Origin: Pelagibacteraceae bacterium AG-439-F23
GTDB lineage: Bacteria; Pseudomonadota; Alphaproteobacteria; Pelagibacterales; Pelagibacteraceae
Reading direction: 5' to 3'
Length of the DNA stretch: 48,936 nucleotides
Assembly (NCBI GenBank): GCA_003212415.1
Contig: QCPT01000010.1
Coordinates: forward strand, 1-48,936
A program made the translations under genes and the position numbers. The notes below the pieces were generated by a model, which saw nothing but the letters and a program-made list of their open reading frames with translations, searched no databases and was not told the DNA's origin. This document shows, one piece after another, positions 31,308 through 40,459 of this stretch (the first letter of the stretch is position 1; the number at the start of each line of letters is the position of its first letter).

Positions 31308-32489
31308 ATGAAAAAATTAATTTTGGCTGCTTTTATATTTGCATCGACGATTTCTTCAAATGTATTAGCAGATATTAAAATGGGGGTCATTTTAGGATTT
31401 ACAGGTCCTATTGAATCTCTAACTCCTGCTATGGCCGCATCTGCAGAGCTTGCTTTTAAAGAAGCTTCAGATTCTGGTTCATTATTAGGGGGGCAAAAAA
31501 TATCAGTTGAAAGAGCTGACTCAACTTGTGTTGACTCTGCTGCTGCAACTGCAGCTGCTGAAGGTTTAGTTTCAGGTGGCGTTGTAGCTATCATGGGAGC
31601 TGACTGTTCTGGTGTTACAGGTGCTATAGCAACTAATGTTGCTGTTCCAAATGGAGTAGTGATGATTTCACCTTCTGCAACTTCTCCAGGATTAACCGAT
31701 TTAAATGATAATGGTTATTTCTTTAGAACTGCACCGTCAGATGCTAGAGGTGGTCAAATTTTAGCTGACATAACAAAAGATAGAAAAGTTAAATCACTTG
31801 CTGTAACTCATACAAATAATGACTACGGAAAAGGATTAGCTGATGTTTATGTTGCCGCTGTAAAAGCACACGGTATTAATGTAACTGTAGTAACTGCTCA
31901 CGAAGAAGGTAAAGGTGATTATGGTGCTGAAGTTGCTACTTTAGCTGCTGCTGGCGGAGATGCTTTAGCAGTTTTAGGTTACTTAGACCAAGCAGGTGGA
32001 AGTATAATCCAAGGATCATTAGACTCAGGCGCATTTGATGTGTTTGTATTATCTGATGGTATGATTGGTGACTCTTTAACTGACAGATTTGGTAAAGACT
32101 TAAATAAATCATTTGGTTCACTTCCAGGATCAACTGGAAAAGGAGCTGGAAAATTTGCTGAAGTAGCAAAAGCTGCAGGGATTGACTCTTCTGGACCTTA
32201 TACTGGAGAATCTTATGATGCTGCTGCTCTAATAGTTCTTGCAATGCAAGCTGGTGGAAAAGCAGATAGAGCTACAGTTCAAGCAAATGTAATGGATGTT
32301 GCTAATGCACCTGGTAAGAAAATTTATCCAGGTGAATTGAAAAAAGCACTTGATTTATTAGCTAAAGGAAAAGCTGTAGATTACGAAGGTGCTACTGGAG
32401 TTATGCTTACAGATGTTGGAGAAGCTGCCGGTTCTTTCCTTGAGAAGGAAATCAAAGGTGGTAAATTCAAAACTAAAAAACAAAGATAA
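31308..32489 (+). CDS. Branched-chain amino acid-type ABC substrate-binding protein (LivK-like, Peripla_BP_6)
   Basis: This 393-residue periplasmic-binding protein has a signal peptide (MKKLILAAFIFASTISSNVLA, cleavage near 21). The mature part begins DIKMGVILGFTGPIESLTP, continues with AIMGADCSGVTGAIA and MISPSATSPGLTD, and near the end has GPYTGESYDAAALIVLAMQAGG, the standard type I binding-protein plan. ATG 31308 is used because AAAAGGAAAA precedes it; an upstream TTG at 31284 is less likely. It faces the second permease set tail-to-tail across a strong terminator and probably serves it. The ligand may be an amino acid, amide or organic acid. Confidence 0.92.
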   Translation: MKKLILAAFIFASTISSNVLADIKMGVILGFTGPIESLTPAMAASAELAFKEASDSGSLLGGQKISVERADSTCVDSAAATAAAEGLVSGGVVAIMGADCSGVTGAIATNVAVPNGVVMISPSATSPGLTDLNDNGYFFRTAPSDARGGQILADITKDRKVKSLAVTHTNNDYGKGLADVYVAAVKAHGINVTVVTAHEEGKGDYGAEVATLAAAGGDALAVLGYLDQAGGSIIQGSLDSGAFDVFVLSDGMIGDSLTDRFGKDLNKSFGSLPGSTGKGAGKFAEVAKAAGIDSSGPYTGESYDAAALIVLAMQAGGKADRATVQANVMDVANAPGKKIYPGELKKALDLLAKGKAVDYEGATGVMLTDVGEAAGSFLEKEIKGGKFKTKKQR

Positions 32490-32500
32490 AGTCTAATTTA

Positions 32501-32536
32501 AAACCCCGGCAATTTTAATTGCCGGGGTTTTTTATT
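32501..32536 (+). terminator. Strong Rho-independent terminator between convergent Liv genes
   Basis: A perfect 12-bp stem (AAACCCCGGCAA with TTGCCGGGGTTT) with a TTTTAA loop (arms 32501-32512 and 32519-32530) is followed by TTTTATTTT on the plus strand. It is also flanked by A-rich sequence on the other side, so it can end transcription of the minus-strand permease array too. It is one of the very few G+C-rich hairpins in the window. Confidence 0.9.
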
Positions 32537-32546
32537 TTCTAAATTA

Positions 32547-33917
32547 TTATTGTTTAATTATTTTTTCTGGAAGTATTCCTTGTGGTCTAAAACGCATAAT
32601 CAATAGAAGACCTATTCCTACTAATAAAAATCTAAAATATGGAGCGCTCTCAATTAAATGAATTCTTAATTCATTTGTTTCTGGAAGGTGCGCTGTAAAA
32701 AGATTTATAAAGAATAGAGCCATTGGAGCAGCTTGTACCCATAAAAACCATACTACGAATCCTCCTAGTATTGCTCCAAAATTATTTCCTGTTCCACCAA
32801 CAATAACCATAACCCAAATTACAAAGGTATATCTCATCGGTCTATAGCTTCCTGGTGTAAACAATCCATCATTTGTTACCATCATTGCTCCGGCTATACC
32901 AACTATTGCTGAACCTAAAATAAATATAAATAAGTGCTGTTTAACAATATTTTTTCCCATTGCACTAGCGGCTTCTTCATTGTCTCTTATTGCTCTCATC
33001 ATCCTTCCCCAAGGAGAATAAAGAGCCTTTTGTGTGATAATTAATAAAATAACAACAACAATCAAAAACAGTCCTGCAAAACAAAGTTTTACATAAATTG
33101 AAGAAGCATCAATAACTAATTGATTTAATAATTCTTGTTTTTCAGAAAGCGAATTTAGTGCAGCTAATTTAGTTGAATGAAATTTTTCAACTAAATTAAT
33201 AAACCAAGGAGAAGTCTGTAAATCTATTTCATATGGTGCTGGTCTTTTTAATCCAATTACATTTTTAACGCCTCTAGCTAGCCAATCTTCGTGTTTAATT
33301 ATTGAAACAACAATTTCTGCAATTAATAATGTAGCAATAGCTAAATAATCCGCTCTTAATCCAAGCGCTACTTTTCCAACAATATATGCAAGTCCTGCAG
33401 CAAAAAATCCTCCTACTATCCATGAAAATAAAACTGGCATTCCAAGACCACCTAAAAATCCAAATTTTGCAGGTTCAACAGCTTCTATGTTTTCTATTGC
33501 AGGACCAGATATTAATTTAATTAATATCAAACCTATAAATATAATTGCAGCAATTAAATAATTTCTTTTTTTTGATTTTTGTATTTTTTTTAAAATATAT
33601 TTAATTGAAAATATCATTCCAATTATTATTGCAAGGCAAGTCATCATATTTAATCCACCAACTCGCCATGCTTCAGGGACGGGCGCAACTGACACAAGTA
33701 CTACCGCTAAACCTCCTAAGGCTGTATAGCCCATAATTCCAAAATTAATTAATCCCGCATAACCCCATTGAATATTTGCTCCCATAGTCATTACTGCTGA
33801 AATCATACAATAATTAAAAATCGATAGTGCAATAGACCAGGATTGGAATATTCCTACTAATATTATAAGAATTAACATAATAGAGTAAGCAGCAATAACA
33901 TTTGAGTACTTCTTCAT
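32547..33917 (-). CDS. livM: Branched-chain amino acid-type ABC permease (LivM), second set
   Basis: This 456-residue LivM-family permease has many membrane helices. GANIQWGYAGLINFGIMGYTALGG and the cytoplasmic coupling loop MMRAIRDNEEAASAMGKNIVKQHLFIF identify the family, and the C-terminus is VGIGLLLIMRFRPQGIL. It is longer than the usual 300-420 residues because of two inserts: a lysine-rich loop plus helix at about 105-150 and a polar stretch at about 235-285 (including KLAALNSLSEKQELL). Its start overlaps the LivH stop by four bases. It is the last gene of the minus-strand array and ends ten bases before the terminator hairpin. Confidence 0.92.
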   Translation of the reverse strand: MKKYSNVIAAYSIMLILIILVGIFQSWSIALSIFNYCMISAVMTMGANIQWGYAGLINFGIMGYTALGGLAVVLVSVAPVPEAWRVGGLNMMTCLAIIIGMIFSIKYILKKIQKSKKRNYLIAAIIFIGLILIKLISGPAIENIEAVEPAKFGFLGGLGMPVLFSWIVGGFFAAGLAYIVGKVALGLRADYLAIATLLIAEIVVSIIKHEDWLARGVKNVIGLKRPAPYEIDLQTSPWFINLVEKFHSTKLAALNSLSEKQELLNQLVIDASSIYVKLCFAGLFLIVVVILLIITQKALYSPWGRMMRAIRDNEEAASAMGKNIVKQHLFIFILGSAIVGIAGAMMVTNDGLFTPGSYRPMRYTFVIWVMVIVGGTGNNFGAILGGFVVWFLWVQAAPMALFFINLFTAHLPETNELRIHLIESAPYFRFLLVGIGLLLIMRFRPQGILPEKIIKQ

Positions 33918-34924
33918 ATTTTCTTCCCTTCAAAAATTCCAGAGGGTCGAAACAATAAAACAACCACTAAAATAGAGAATGAAATTGCAAACTTATAGTC
34001 AGTTGATAAAAGCTGCATCAAAGAATTTGGTTCCAAAGATTCAGGCAGCAGATAAACAAAAAACCTTTTATAAGCGTAAGTTAAAAAAATTTCCGCAAAA
34101 GCTATTACATAACCCCCAAAAAATGCTCCATAAGGATTTCCAATTCCTCCAACAATTGCAGCAGCAAATATTGGAAGCATGTTATTAAAATAGACAAATG
34201 GTCTGTAACTTTTATCTAAACCATAAAGAATTCCCCCAATGGTTGCTAATACGCCGGCAATAATCCATGTAATCATAACAACTTTTTTAGGATCTATGCC
34301 AGATAACAAAGCTAAATCTTCATTATCTGAATAAGCACGCATACTTGTTCCAGTTTTAGTTTTGTTTAAAAACCAAAACATAATAGAAACAACAACAACA
34401 GTAACAACTAATGTTATAACTTGAGTAGATTTAATTGTAAGACCTTCACTTAATCCTGTCATTTCTTTAAATTCTGAAGCTTTTAAAATAAATTTTTCTC
34501 CATCAAGGAATCTTCTATCAGATGGTCCAATAATTATTCTTATAATAGCTTGGGTAACAAACATTACTCCTAAACTAACCATCGCAAGTTGGACAGGTGG
34601 GCTTTTTTTTATCCTGTAATAACTAAAAACAGTCTTATCTATAAGTAGCATATAGAAAATCATCATTGCAACTGCAAAAGGAATTGTAAGTAGTGCTGTT
34701 GGTAAAAAACCAAAACTTACTCCTTTTGATTGTAAATAGTAAGTTAATAAAACCGCAAACATAGTACCAAAAGACATCATGTCTCCAGTTGCAAAATTTG
34801 CAAATCTTAGAATTCCATAAATAAGTGTTACAAAAATAGCACCAAGTGCTAATTGAGAACCATAAGTTAATGCGGGAAGAACTGTATAATTTAATAGAAC
34901 TATGATTGCATTAATAGATTCCAT
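33914..34924 (-). CDS. livH: Branched-chain amino acid-type ABC permease (LivH), second set
   Basis: This 336-residue LivH-family permease has the N-terminal repeat helix TLIYGILRFANFATGDMMSFG, the coupling loop MRAYSDNEDLALLSGIDPKKV near 195-215, IVGGIGNPYGAFFGGYVIAFAE, and the final VLLFRPSGIFEGK. It pairs with LivM to form the membrane channel of a high-affinity amino acid importer. It shares one base with the LivF stop and overlaps LivM by four, so all four second-set genes are coupled. Proline in place of leucine-type ligands is possible given the ProC-like gene upstream, but that is inference. Confidence 0.92.
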   Translation of the reverse strand: MESINAIIVLLNYTVLPALTYGSQLALGAIFVTLIYGILRFANFATGDMMSFGTMFAVLLTYYLQSKGVSFGFLPTALLTIPFAVAMMIFYMLLIDKTVFSYYRIKKSPPVQLAMVSLGVMFVTQAIIRIIIGPSDRRFLDGEKFILKASEFKEMTGLSEGLTIKSTQVITLVVTVVVVSIMFWFLNKTKTGTSMRAYSDNEDLALLSGIDPKKVVMITWIIAGVLATIGGILYGLDKSYRPFVYFNNMLPIFAAAIVGGIGNPYGAFFGGYVIAFAEIFLTYAYKRFFVYLLPESLEPNSLMQLLSTDYKFAISFSILVVVLLFRPSGIFEGKKI

Positions 34925-35631
34925 TATGCTCCTAAAAATGATCTTCTGACTTCTGGATCATTCAACAATTCTTTTCCAGATCCCTCAAATTTATTTTCTC
35001 CAGTTACTAATATGTATCCTCGATCGGAAATGCTTAGTGCTTGTTTAGCATTTTGCTCAACCATTATTATTGCAACATCAGTTTTTTTTACTTGAACTAT
35101 ATGTTCAAATAATTCATCCATAACAATTGGGGATACGCCTGCTGTGGGTTCGTCCAGCATTAATACTGAAGGTTTAATCATTAAAGCTCTACCAAGCGCA
35201 ACTTGTTGTCTCTGACCTCCAGATAATTGACCAACTACTTGATCTTTTTTTTCACTTAAAATTGGAAATAAATTATAAATTTCTTCAATTACTTTCGCAA
35301 CATCATCTGTTCTTAGAAAAGCACCAACTTCTAGATTTTCTTTAACAGTTAATTCGGCAAATACATTTTTTGTCTGAGGTACAAATGAAATTCCTTTTTT
35401 TACTCTTTCTTGAGGAGAAATCTTGCTGATGTCTTCACCGTCAATTAAAACACTTCCAGATTTTAAGTTAAGAAGTCCGAGCATTGCCTTCATTGCTGTT
35501 GATTTTCCAGCACCATTAGGTCCTAAAATTGCAACAATTTCACCTTTGTTAGCATTGATAGTGCAAGAGCTGATTATATCTGGACCATCACCATATCCTC
35601 CAGTCATCATATTTCCTTCAAAAAATGCCAT
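34924..35631 (-). CDS. livF: Branched-chain amino acid-type ABC ATPase (LivF), second set
   Basis: This 235-residue ABC ATPase has Walker A GPNGAGKST near 36-44, Q-loop VPQTKNVFAELTV, signature LSGGQRQQVALGRAL near 136, Walker B VLMLDEPTAGVSP near 156 and the VEQNAKQAL segment typical of LivF in the H-loop region. The N-terminus is MAFFEGNMMTGGYGDGPD. Together with LivG it powers the LivHM channel. Its ATG shares a base with the LivG stop. Confidence 0.93.
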   Translation of the reverse strand: MAFFEGNMMTGGYGDGPDIISSCTINANKGEIVAILGPNGAGKSTAMKAMLGLLNLKSGSVLIDGEDISKISPQERVKKGISFVPQTKNVFAELTVKENLEVGAFLRTDDVAKVIEEIYNLFPILSEKKDQVVGQLSGGQRQQVALGRALMIKPSVLMLDEPTAGVSPIVMDELFEHIVQVKKTDVAIIMVEQNAKQALSISDRGYILVTGENKFEGSGKELLNDPEVRRSFLGA

Positions 35632-36428
35632 TAATTATTTTCTCCTTCGTTACTCTTTCCTCTTCCTAAATAACTTTCTATAACTTTTTCATTTTTCTTT
35701 ACTTCGTCTGAGGTACCTTCAAACAAAACAGAGCCTTCCGCCATTACAATTACTGGATCGCACATTCTGCTAATAAAATCCATATCATGTTCAATCATAC
35801 AAAAAGTATAATTTTTTTCTTTATTCAGCCTTAAAATTGCAGTTCCCAAATCTTTTAGCAAAGTCCTGTTAACTCCTGCTCCCACTTCATCAAGCAACAC
35901 TAATTTGGAATCAACCATCATTGTTCTTCCAAGTTCTAATAATTTTTTTTGACCTCCTGACAAATTTCCTGCCCTTTCGTTTGCTAAATGTTTAAGATTT
36001 AAAAATTCTGTAACTTCATAAGCTTTACTTCTTATTTCTTCTTCCTCTTTTTTTATTATATTTGGTTTTAACAAAGCATTTAGCAAGATTTCACCGGACT
36101 GATTTCCAGGAACCATCATTAAATTTTCAAGCACTGTTAAATTTGTAAATTCATGTGCAATTTGAAAAGTTCTCAACAATCCTTTGGAAAATAACTCATA
36201 AGATGGCACATCTGTAATATTTTCATTATTAAATAAAACTTTACCTTCTGTTGATTTTAAATTTCCAGCGATAAGATTAAATAAAGTAGTTTTTCCAGAT
36301 CCATTGGGACCGATGATTCCTGTTATTGAACCTCTCTTGATTTTTAATGAACAATCAGAAACAGCAGCTAGACCTCCAAAATATTTTGAAAGATTTTCAA
36401 TTTGCAGAATATTTGAATCTGACTGCAT
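35631..36428 (-). CDS. livG: Branched-chain amino acid-type ABC ATPase (LivG), second set
   Basis: This 265-residue LivG-type ATPase has Walker A GPNGSGKTT near 37-45, Q-loop TFQIAHEFTNLTVLENLMM, signature LSGGQKKLLELGRTM near 156, Walker B LVLLDEVGAGVN near 178 and H-loop IEHDMDFI. The C-terminal YLGRGKSNEG end matches the LivG tail. The Walker B is followed by VGAG where most family members have PTAG, a mild deviation. It begins six bases after the ProC-like gene, which it follows in the same transcript. Confidence 0.93.
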   Translation of the reverse strand: MQSDSNILQIENLSKYFGGLAAVSDCSLKIKRGSITGIIGPNGSGKTTLFNLIAGNLKSTEGKVLFNNENITDVPSYELFSKGLLRTFQIAHEFTNLTVLENLMMVPGNQSGEILLNALLKPNIIKKEEEEIRSKAYEVTEFLNLKHLANERAGNLSGGQKKLLELGRTMMVDSKLVLLDEVGAGVNRTLLKDLGTAILRLNKEKNYTFCMIEHDMDFISRMCDPVIVMAEGSVLFEGTSDEVKKNEKVIESYLGRGKSNEGENN

Positions 36429-36434
36429 AAAAAA

Positions 36435-37205
36435 TTATACTTTGTTTAATCTTTTAAGAATACTATTTAATGTTTTTTCAGTAGATCTATAGAAGCCATC
36501 TTTTCTCAATTCTTTAACTCCTTGCTCGTTAAGTCCTCCTGGAGTTTGAGATTCTTTTACTAAATATTTTAAATCTTTTTTAGAATTTACTACCGCATCT
36601 TCAGATAAAGCAACAAAAAGTGAAGTTATATATCTTTGAGCTTTATTTCTTTTTACTCCACGTTTAACTAACCAATTAGACATCGTATTTAATAATTCAT
36701 AAAATGGAGCCATCATCCCTGAAGTAGACCAAAAGTTTTTTGAAAGTTTTTCATTATTAATTTCAACAGTTGTTCCAAGTTTATCAAAAAAACTTTTAAC
36801 CTTTTTATTTGGAGGAAATACTGGCACCGGTCCTTTTCTTAAAGAAATTGGGGGTAATGGAATTGCTCTAAAAATTTTTGCTTTTACTTTAATTGCCTTT
36901 TTAAGTTGAGGCAAAGTCATTGTCGAAATAAAACTAACTATAGTTTGGTTTGATTTAAATTTTAAATTTTTTATTATTTTATTACCTACAGTTGGTGTAA
37001 CTGCTAAAAAAATCCAATTACAAGAATTAACAATTTCTTGGTTATTTTTTGCAATTGAAACTTTTCTATATTTTTTTTTAAGTTTTTGGGCAGTCCTTCT
37101 GTTTCTTGGAGAAAGAATTATTTTATTGTAAGATAATTTTGAACCACATATTCCTGTAACTACTGATGATGTTATCTTGCCTGTTCCTATAAATCCCAAT
37201 TTCAT
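36435..37205 (-). CDS. Pyrroline-5-carboxylate reductase (ProC)-like NAD(P)-binding protein
   Basis: This 256-residue protein of the ProC fold begins with the Rossmann motif MKLGFIGTGKITSSVVTGI, has FLAVTPTVGNKI and RAIPLPPISLRKGPVP, and the C-terminal dimerisation/substrate part contains ESQTPGGLNEQGVKEL, the counterpart of the ProC SPGGTT loop. It is somewhat shorter than true ProC (about 270) and some positions differ, so it may reduce another cyclic imine instead of P5C. Lying between glutarate hydroxylase and the second Liv set, it could belong to lysine, proline or ornithine catabolism. Confidence 0.78.
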   Translation of the reverse strand: MKLGFIGTGKITSSVVTGICGSKLSYNKIILSPRNRRTAQKLKKKYRKVSIAKNNQEIVNSCNWIFLAVTPTVGNKIIKNLKFKSNQTIVSFISTMTLPQLKKAIKVKAKIFRAIPLPPISLRKGPVPVFPPNKKVKSFFDKLGTTVEINNEKLSKNFWSTSGMMAPFYELLNTMSNWLVKRGVKRNKAQRYITSLFVALSEDAVVNSKKDLKYLVKESQTPGGLNEQGVKELRKDGFYRSTEKTLNSILKRLNKV

Positions 37206-37221
37206 AATTTAGTTTCTACAC

Positions 37222-38145
37222 TTAATTATTGAAAAAGGAACCTCTAATTCTTAACAATTCTCTACTTAAATTTTTATTTTGTTTAAATGATTTTCTTCCA
37301 TGCAACCAAAAATAATTATTTGCAACTAATGCACTGCCTACTGGTAAAGGAATAACTATCTTTTCTTTACTTTCTTCCAAGGTGTCAGAAAGTTTTTGTA
37401 AAAATAAACCTTGTTCCATATTTTTTGGTTCAGGAAACTGATCTATATAAGAAATTTGAGCTCTTCCCTCTTGATCTTTGAAAAAAACAGGATGTTCTAT
37501 TTTATAATCTATATTTTTGCTCTTTGGAGATCCCCAAATAAAATTTTGTTTTCCAATTTCATCATTAAATAATTCTTCTAAATGTTCCCAATCATCTAAA
37601 TGCAACAATACTGTTTCTCCTCCATCAACATTTTCTTCTTCAAGTTTTGACATTAATAACCAATCGGTCTTCTCTTTTACATAAGTTCCATCTGTGTGAA
37701 GATCCATATTTATATATGCTTTTCTTAAATAAGAGTCGCTGTCATCTTCATGTTTAACATGAAATCTTGCATAATATTTTCCTGCCATTGCATCATGATT
37801 TGGATTTCCAATTAGATGTGCGATTGCAGTTGATAACTTTACCAAAAAATTTTGATTAATTTTAGATGAAATATTTTTCGGACCAATAATAAAACAACCT
37901 GCGTTTCTATCTTTTAATATTGCATTTATAAAATTTCCTAATTTGCCTGAAGAAATATCGTTTAAGCTTTTTGCTATAGTAAATCTAGTAAATGGTTTGT
38001 ATTCTAATGAAGTGATATCAAATTTTTTAAAAGGAAATATTAATCTTTCTATAATTTGATCTTCTATTTTAATATTGATTATTCTTTTTGATTTTTCATG
38101 GAAAGATATTTCAAAGCCCTCAATATCGCTTAAGCTTTCATGCAT
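37222..38145 (-). CDS. glaH: Glutarate 2-hydroxylase (CsiD/GlaH), Fe(II)/2-oxoglutarate dioxygenase
   Basis: This 307-residue protein closely follows E. coli CsiD/GlaH as I remember it: GNPNHDAMAGKYYARFHVKH, the iron ligands H150-x-D152 in DLHTDGTYV, LLHLDDWEHL, YIDQFPEPKNMEQG and the distal H282 in NYFWLHGRKSF, with the cosubstrate arginine near 293. The enzyme converts glutarate to L-2-hydroxyglutarate in lysine/5-aminovalerate breakdown, releasing succinate and CO2. LhgO, GabD and GabT, its E. coli partners, are not in the window. It sits in the middle of the Liv array, 16 bases before the ProC-like gene, suggesting that one of the transporters supplies lysine-related or glutarate-like substrates. 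Confidence 0.9.
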   Translation of the reverse strand: MHESLSDIEGFEISFHEKSKRIINIKIEDQIIERLIFPFKKFDITSLEYKPFTRFTIAKSLNDISSGKLGNFINAILKDRNAGCFIIGPKNISSKINQNFLVKLSTAIAHLIGNPNHDAMAGKYYARFHVKHEDDSDSYLRKAYINMDLHTDGTYVKEKTDWLLMSKLEEENVDGGETVLLHLDDWEHLEELFNDEIGKQNFIWGSPKSKNIDYKIEHPVFFKDQEGRAQISYIDQFPEPKNMEQGLFLQKLSDTLEESKEKIVIPLPVGSALVANNYFWLHGRKSFKQNKNLSRELLRIRGSFFNN

Positions 38146-38150
38146 TCAAA

Positions 38151-38657
38151 TTATTTTTTACATTCCCCTATAGAAGTGGAGCCACAAGTTTCTCCATCTG
38201 TCCAGGTAGCACCAATTAAATTAGCCCCTTCGAAATTTGCATTTATCATATTTGATGATGTAAAATTGGCTCCCATTAAATTTGAATTTTGAAAATTTGC
38301 TTCAATTAATGTTGAACCCATAAAATCGACTCTTGTAAGATTTGCACCAGTGAAATTTGTTTTTTCAAAATTTGCTCCTATTAATATAGACTCATATAGA
38401 TTAGCTCTTACAAAAGTAGATTCTGGAAAAGTTCCAAAAGATAAATTTGAATTCATCATTATACTTTTATCAAAATTAACTTGTATGAAGCTTGCAAAAG
38501 ATAAATTTGAATTTGGTAGAAAACTACCTTGTAAATCTTGACCTTCGGAAAATCTACAATTTGTATAATCTACTCCATCTTTTAATGGATCGTCACATCC
38601 AGCGTTAGCTAAATTAGATAACATCAGAAAGATTAATATTAAAAATAATTTTTTCAT
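38151..38657 (-). CDS. Exported pentapeptide-repeat protein
   Basis: This 168-residue protein has a signal peptide (MKKLFLILIFLMLSNLANA, cleavage at 19) followed by a run of A(N/D)L/F-type pentapeptide repeats at about 40-150 (for example NLSFASF, GANFEKTNFTGANL, GANFTSSNMINANFEGANL), which fold into a right-handed quadrilateral beta-helix. Cysteine pairs flank the repeat region at both ends (GCDDPLK...TNC and CGSTSIGEC), possibly disulfide-bonded caps. Its role in the periplasm is unknown. It is five bases before glaH and two bases after azlD. Confidence 0.83.
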   Translation of the reverse strand: MKKLFLILIFLMLSNLANAGCDDPLKDGVDYTNCRFSEGQDLQGSFLPNSNLSFASFIQVNFDKSIMMNSNLSFGTFPESTFVRANLYESILIGANFEKTNFTGANLTRVDFMGSTLIEANFQNSNLMGANFTSSNMINANFEGANLIGATWTDGETCGSTSIGECKK

Positions 38658-38659
38658 AC

Positions 38660-38980
38660 TTAAAGACTATTTATTAAAGACAATATGATAGCAGAGAAAA
38701 TGGTTGGGTAAACTAAGTTTTTCTTCGTTAAATAAAATATAAATATTGAGCTAATTATAACTATAAATCTAACAAAATAATCAACTTCGGATAAGGCTCC
38801 TGATGGAAAAATAACTATTCTAGCTATTAATGCTGCTAAAGTTGAATAAGCTAAACAATTAAACCATCTAAAAATTTTTGAATTCTCTTTTATTTTTTCT
38901 GATGTAATAACTCCAAAAAATCTTGAAGAAAAAGTTGCTAAAGAAGTAACCAATATTGCAAGAAATATACTATTTGACAT
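38660..38980 (-). CDS. azlD: AzlD-family branched-chain amino acid export subunit
   Basis: This 106-residue protein has four hydrophobic helices with the AzlD pattern ILVTSLATFSSRFFGV, FRWFNCLAYSTLAALIARIVIFPSG and a hydrophobic C-terminus. AzlD works with AzlC as a small/large subunit exporter of branched-chain amino acids or analogues such as azaleucine. The gene overlaps azlC by 11 bases. Having an exporter inside an importer array suggests exchange or overflow control. Confidence 0.88.
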   Translation of the reverse strand: MSNSIFLAILVTSLATFSSRFFGVITSEKIKENSKIFRWFNCLAYSTLAALIARIVIFPSGALSEVDYFVRFIVIISSIFIFYLTKKNLVYPTIFSAIILSLINSL

Positions 38981-39674
38981 TTTCTTCTCCTAAAATGAAA
39001 GCTATTGTTCCAGCTATTAAGCCCCCAAAAAGAATACACCACTCTGGAGAAATTAAATAAAAAGCTGGACCCAAAACTGCACCAAGTATAATCGAAGAAT
39101 TTATTTGAAGAGTTTTCATCGATCCAATCATCATACACATAAAATAAACTGGATTAATAATTGCTAATCCAATCATGATATCTTTATTAAGATAATCTGC
39201 TGTAATATAACCAATGAATGTAGCTATAATAGCAATGGACCAGGTCGCAGTACCGACACCAATCCAATAATCTATTCTATTTTCTTTTGCTATAGATTTA
39301 TAATTATTCTTCATTATCAGCCAGGCAGAAACAGCTACGAAATGACAAGAGATATAATATTTCCATTTTGGTTGACTTTTATGCATCATCAAAGGCATTA
39401 GAGAAACTGTCATTGGATATAAACGAGAGTTTACTAACCAAACAGCAAAAAAAATATTTAGTAATGATCCACCTATAATCATGGTTTCAGCCATAACCAG
39501 TGAGCCTGGTAAAGCATAAGTTAGAAAAGTTGAAAACACACTTTCTTGAAGATTGAATCCTATATTTTTGAATAATGCCCCGATAGCTACCATGCAACAA
39601 CCAAGTGCAATTGCAGGACTATCAAAACTTTTTACACAGCCCAAACCTTTAAAAAAGTATTTTAAATTTATCAT
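38970..39674 (-). CDS. azlC: AzlC-family branched-chain amino acid exporter
   Basis: This 234-residue AzlC protein has the conserved ALGCCMVAIGALFKNIGFNLQESVFSTFLTYALPGSL stretch and LVNSRLYPMTVSLMPLM, with about seven to eight membrane helices. It forms the main channel of the AzlCD exporter. Its start shares one base with the LivF stop, so it is translationally coupled to the first-set ATPase genes. The export substrate is expected to be a branched-chain amino acid but is not proven. Confidence 0.9.
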   Translation of the reverse strand: MINLKYFFKGLGCVKSFDSPAIALGCCMVAIGALFKNIGFNLQESVFSTFLTYALPGSLVMAETMIIGGSLLNIFFAVWLVNSRLYPMTVSLMPLMMHKSQPKWKYYISCHFVAVSAWLIMKNNYKSIAKENRIDYWIGVGTATWSIAIIATFIGYITADYLNKDIMIGLAIINPVYFMCMMIGSMKTLQINSSIILGAVLGPAFYLISPEWCILFGGLIAGTIAFILGEENVK

Positions 39675-40459
39675 TAACCGCCTAAAAATAGACGACCAAC
39701 ATCAGGATTGCTTAAAAGCTCATCCCCTTTTCCTGCAATTGCAGTTTGTCCAGATACCAAAACATATCCGATGTCTGCAAATTCTAATCCTTTTTTTGCA
39801 TTCTGTTCAACTAGAATAATAGTTTTCTTTTCGTTTTTTTGTAAATCTCCTAAAATTTCAAAAACCATTTCTATATATTTTGGTTCTAGGCCAATTGATG
39901 GTTCATCTACCAATAATATAGATGGTTTCATAACTAAAGCTCTTGAAATTTCTAACAATCTTCTTTCTCCACCTGATAAAACTTTAGCCGGTTGATTTCT
40001 TCTATTTTTTAATCTTTCATATTTTTGAAGCACTCTCTCTGCCTCTTCAAATGACTCTTCTGTTTTATCTTTTATATATCCGCCCATTAATAAATTTTCT
40101 TCAACAGTCATATCTGGAAATACAGAATTGTCCTGAAGAATATAGGCAATACCTTCTGACTTTAGTTTTTGTGCAGGAGATAAATTGGTAATTTCTTTTC
40201 CTTCAACTTCTATTTGACCTGAAAAAATATTTGTAAAACCATATATTGAATGAAGAATTGTAGATTTTCCTGCACCGTTAGGACCAATTAGACATAACGA
40301 TTGGGCTTTACTAACATATAAGTCAAAATTATGTAAAATTTCCATTTTTCCATAACCAGCTGATAAACTTTTTATTGTTAAATGAACATTATCAGAAGAT
40401 AATTTTTTTAAGTCTTCAGCTCCTGGTGCTTTTCCTAATACTTCGTATTGATTAGACAT
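39674..40459 (-). CDS. livF: Branched-chain amino acid-type ABC ATPase (LivF), first set
   Basis: This 261-residue LivF-type ATPase has an N-terminal extension of about 25 residues (MSNQYEVLGKAPGAEDLKKL), then Walker A GPNGAGKST near 58-66, Q-loop LQDNSVFPDMTV, signature LSGGERRLLEISRAL near 162, Walker B ILLVDEPSIGLEP near 182 and VEQNAKKGL. It is the partner of the LivG downstream of LivM in the first set. One base is shared with the LivG stop and one with the AzlC start. The extension is the only departure from the family norm. Confidence 0.93.
   Translation of the reverse strand: MSNQYEVLGKAPGAEDLKKLSSDNVHLTIKSLSAGYGKMEILHNFDLYVSKAQSLCLIGPNGAGKSTILHSIYGFTNIFSGQIEVEGKEITNLSPAQKLKSEGIAYILQDNSVFPDMTVEENLLMGGYIKDKTEESFEEAERVLQKYERLKNRRNQPAKVLSGGERRLLEISRALVMKPSILLVDEPSIGLEPKYIEMVFEILGDLQKNEKKTIILVEQNAKKGLEFADIGYVLVSGQTAIAGKGDELLSNPDVGRLFLGG

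Noticed and set aside
31936..32244. Minus-strand Gln/Leu-rich frame of 102 codons
   Set aside because: It lies wholly antisense to the well-supported binding-protein gene at 31308, and its Gln/Leu bias is the reverse complement of Ala/Gly-rich codons.
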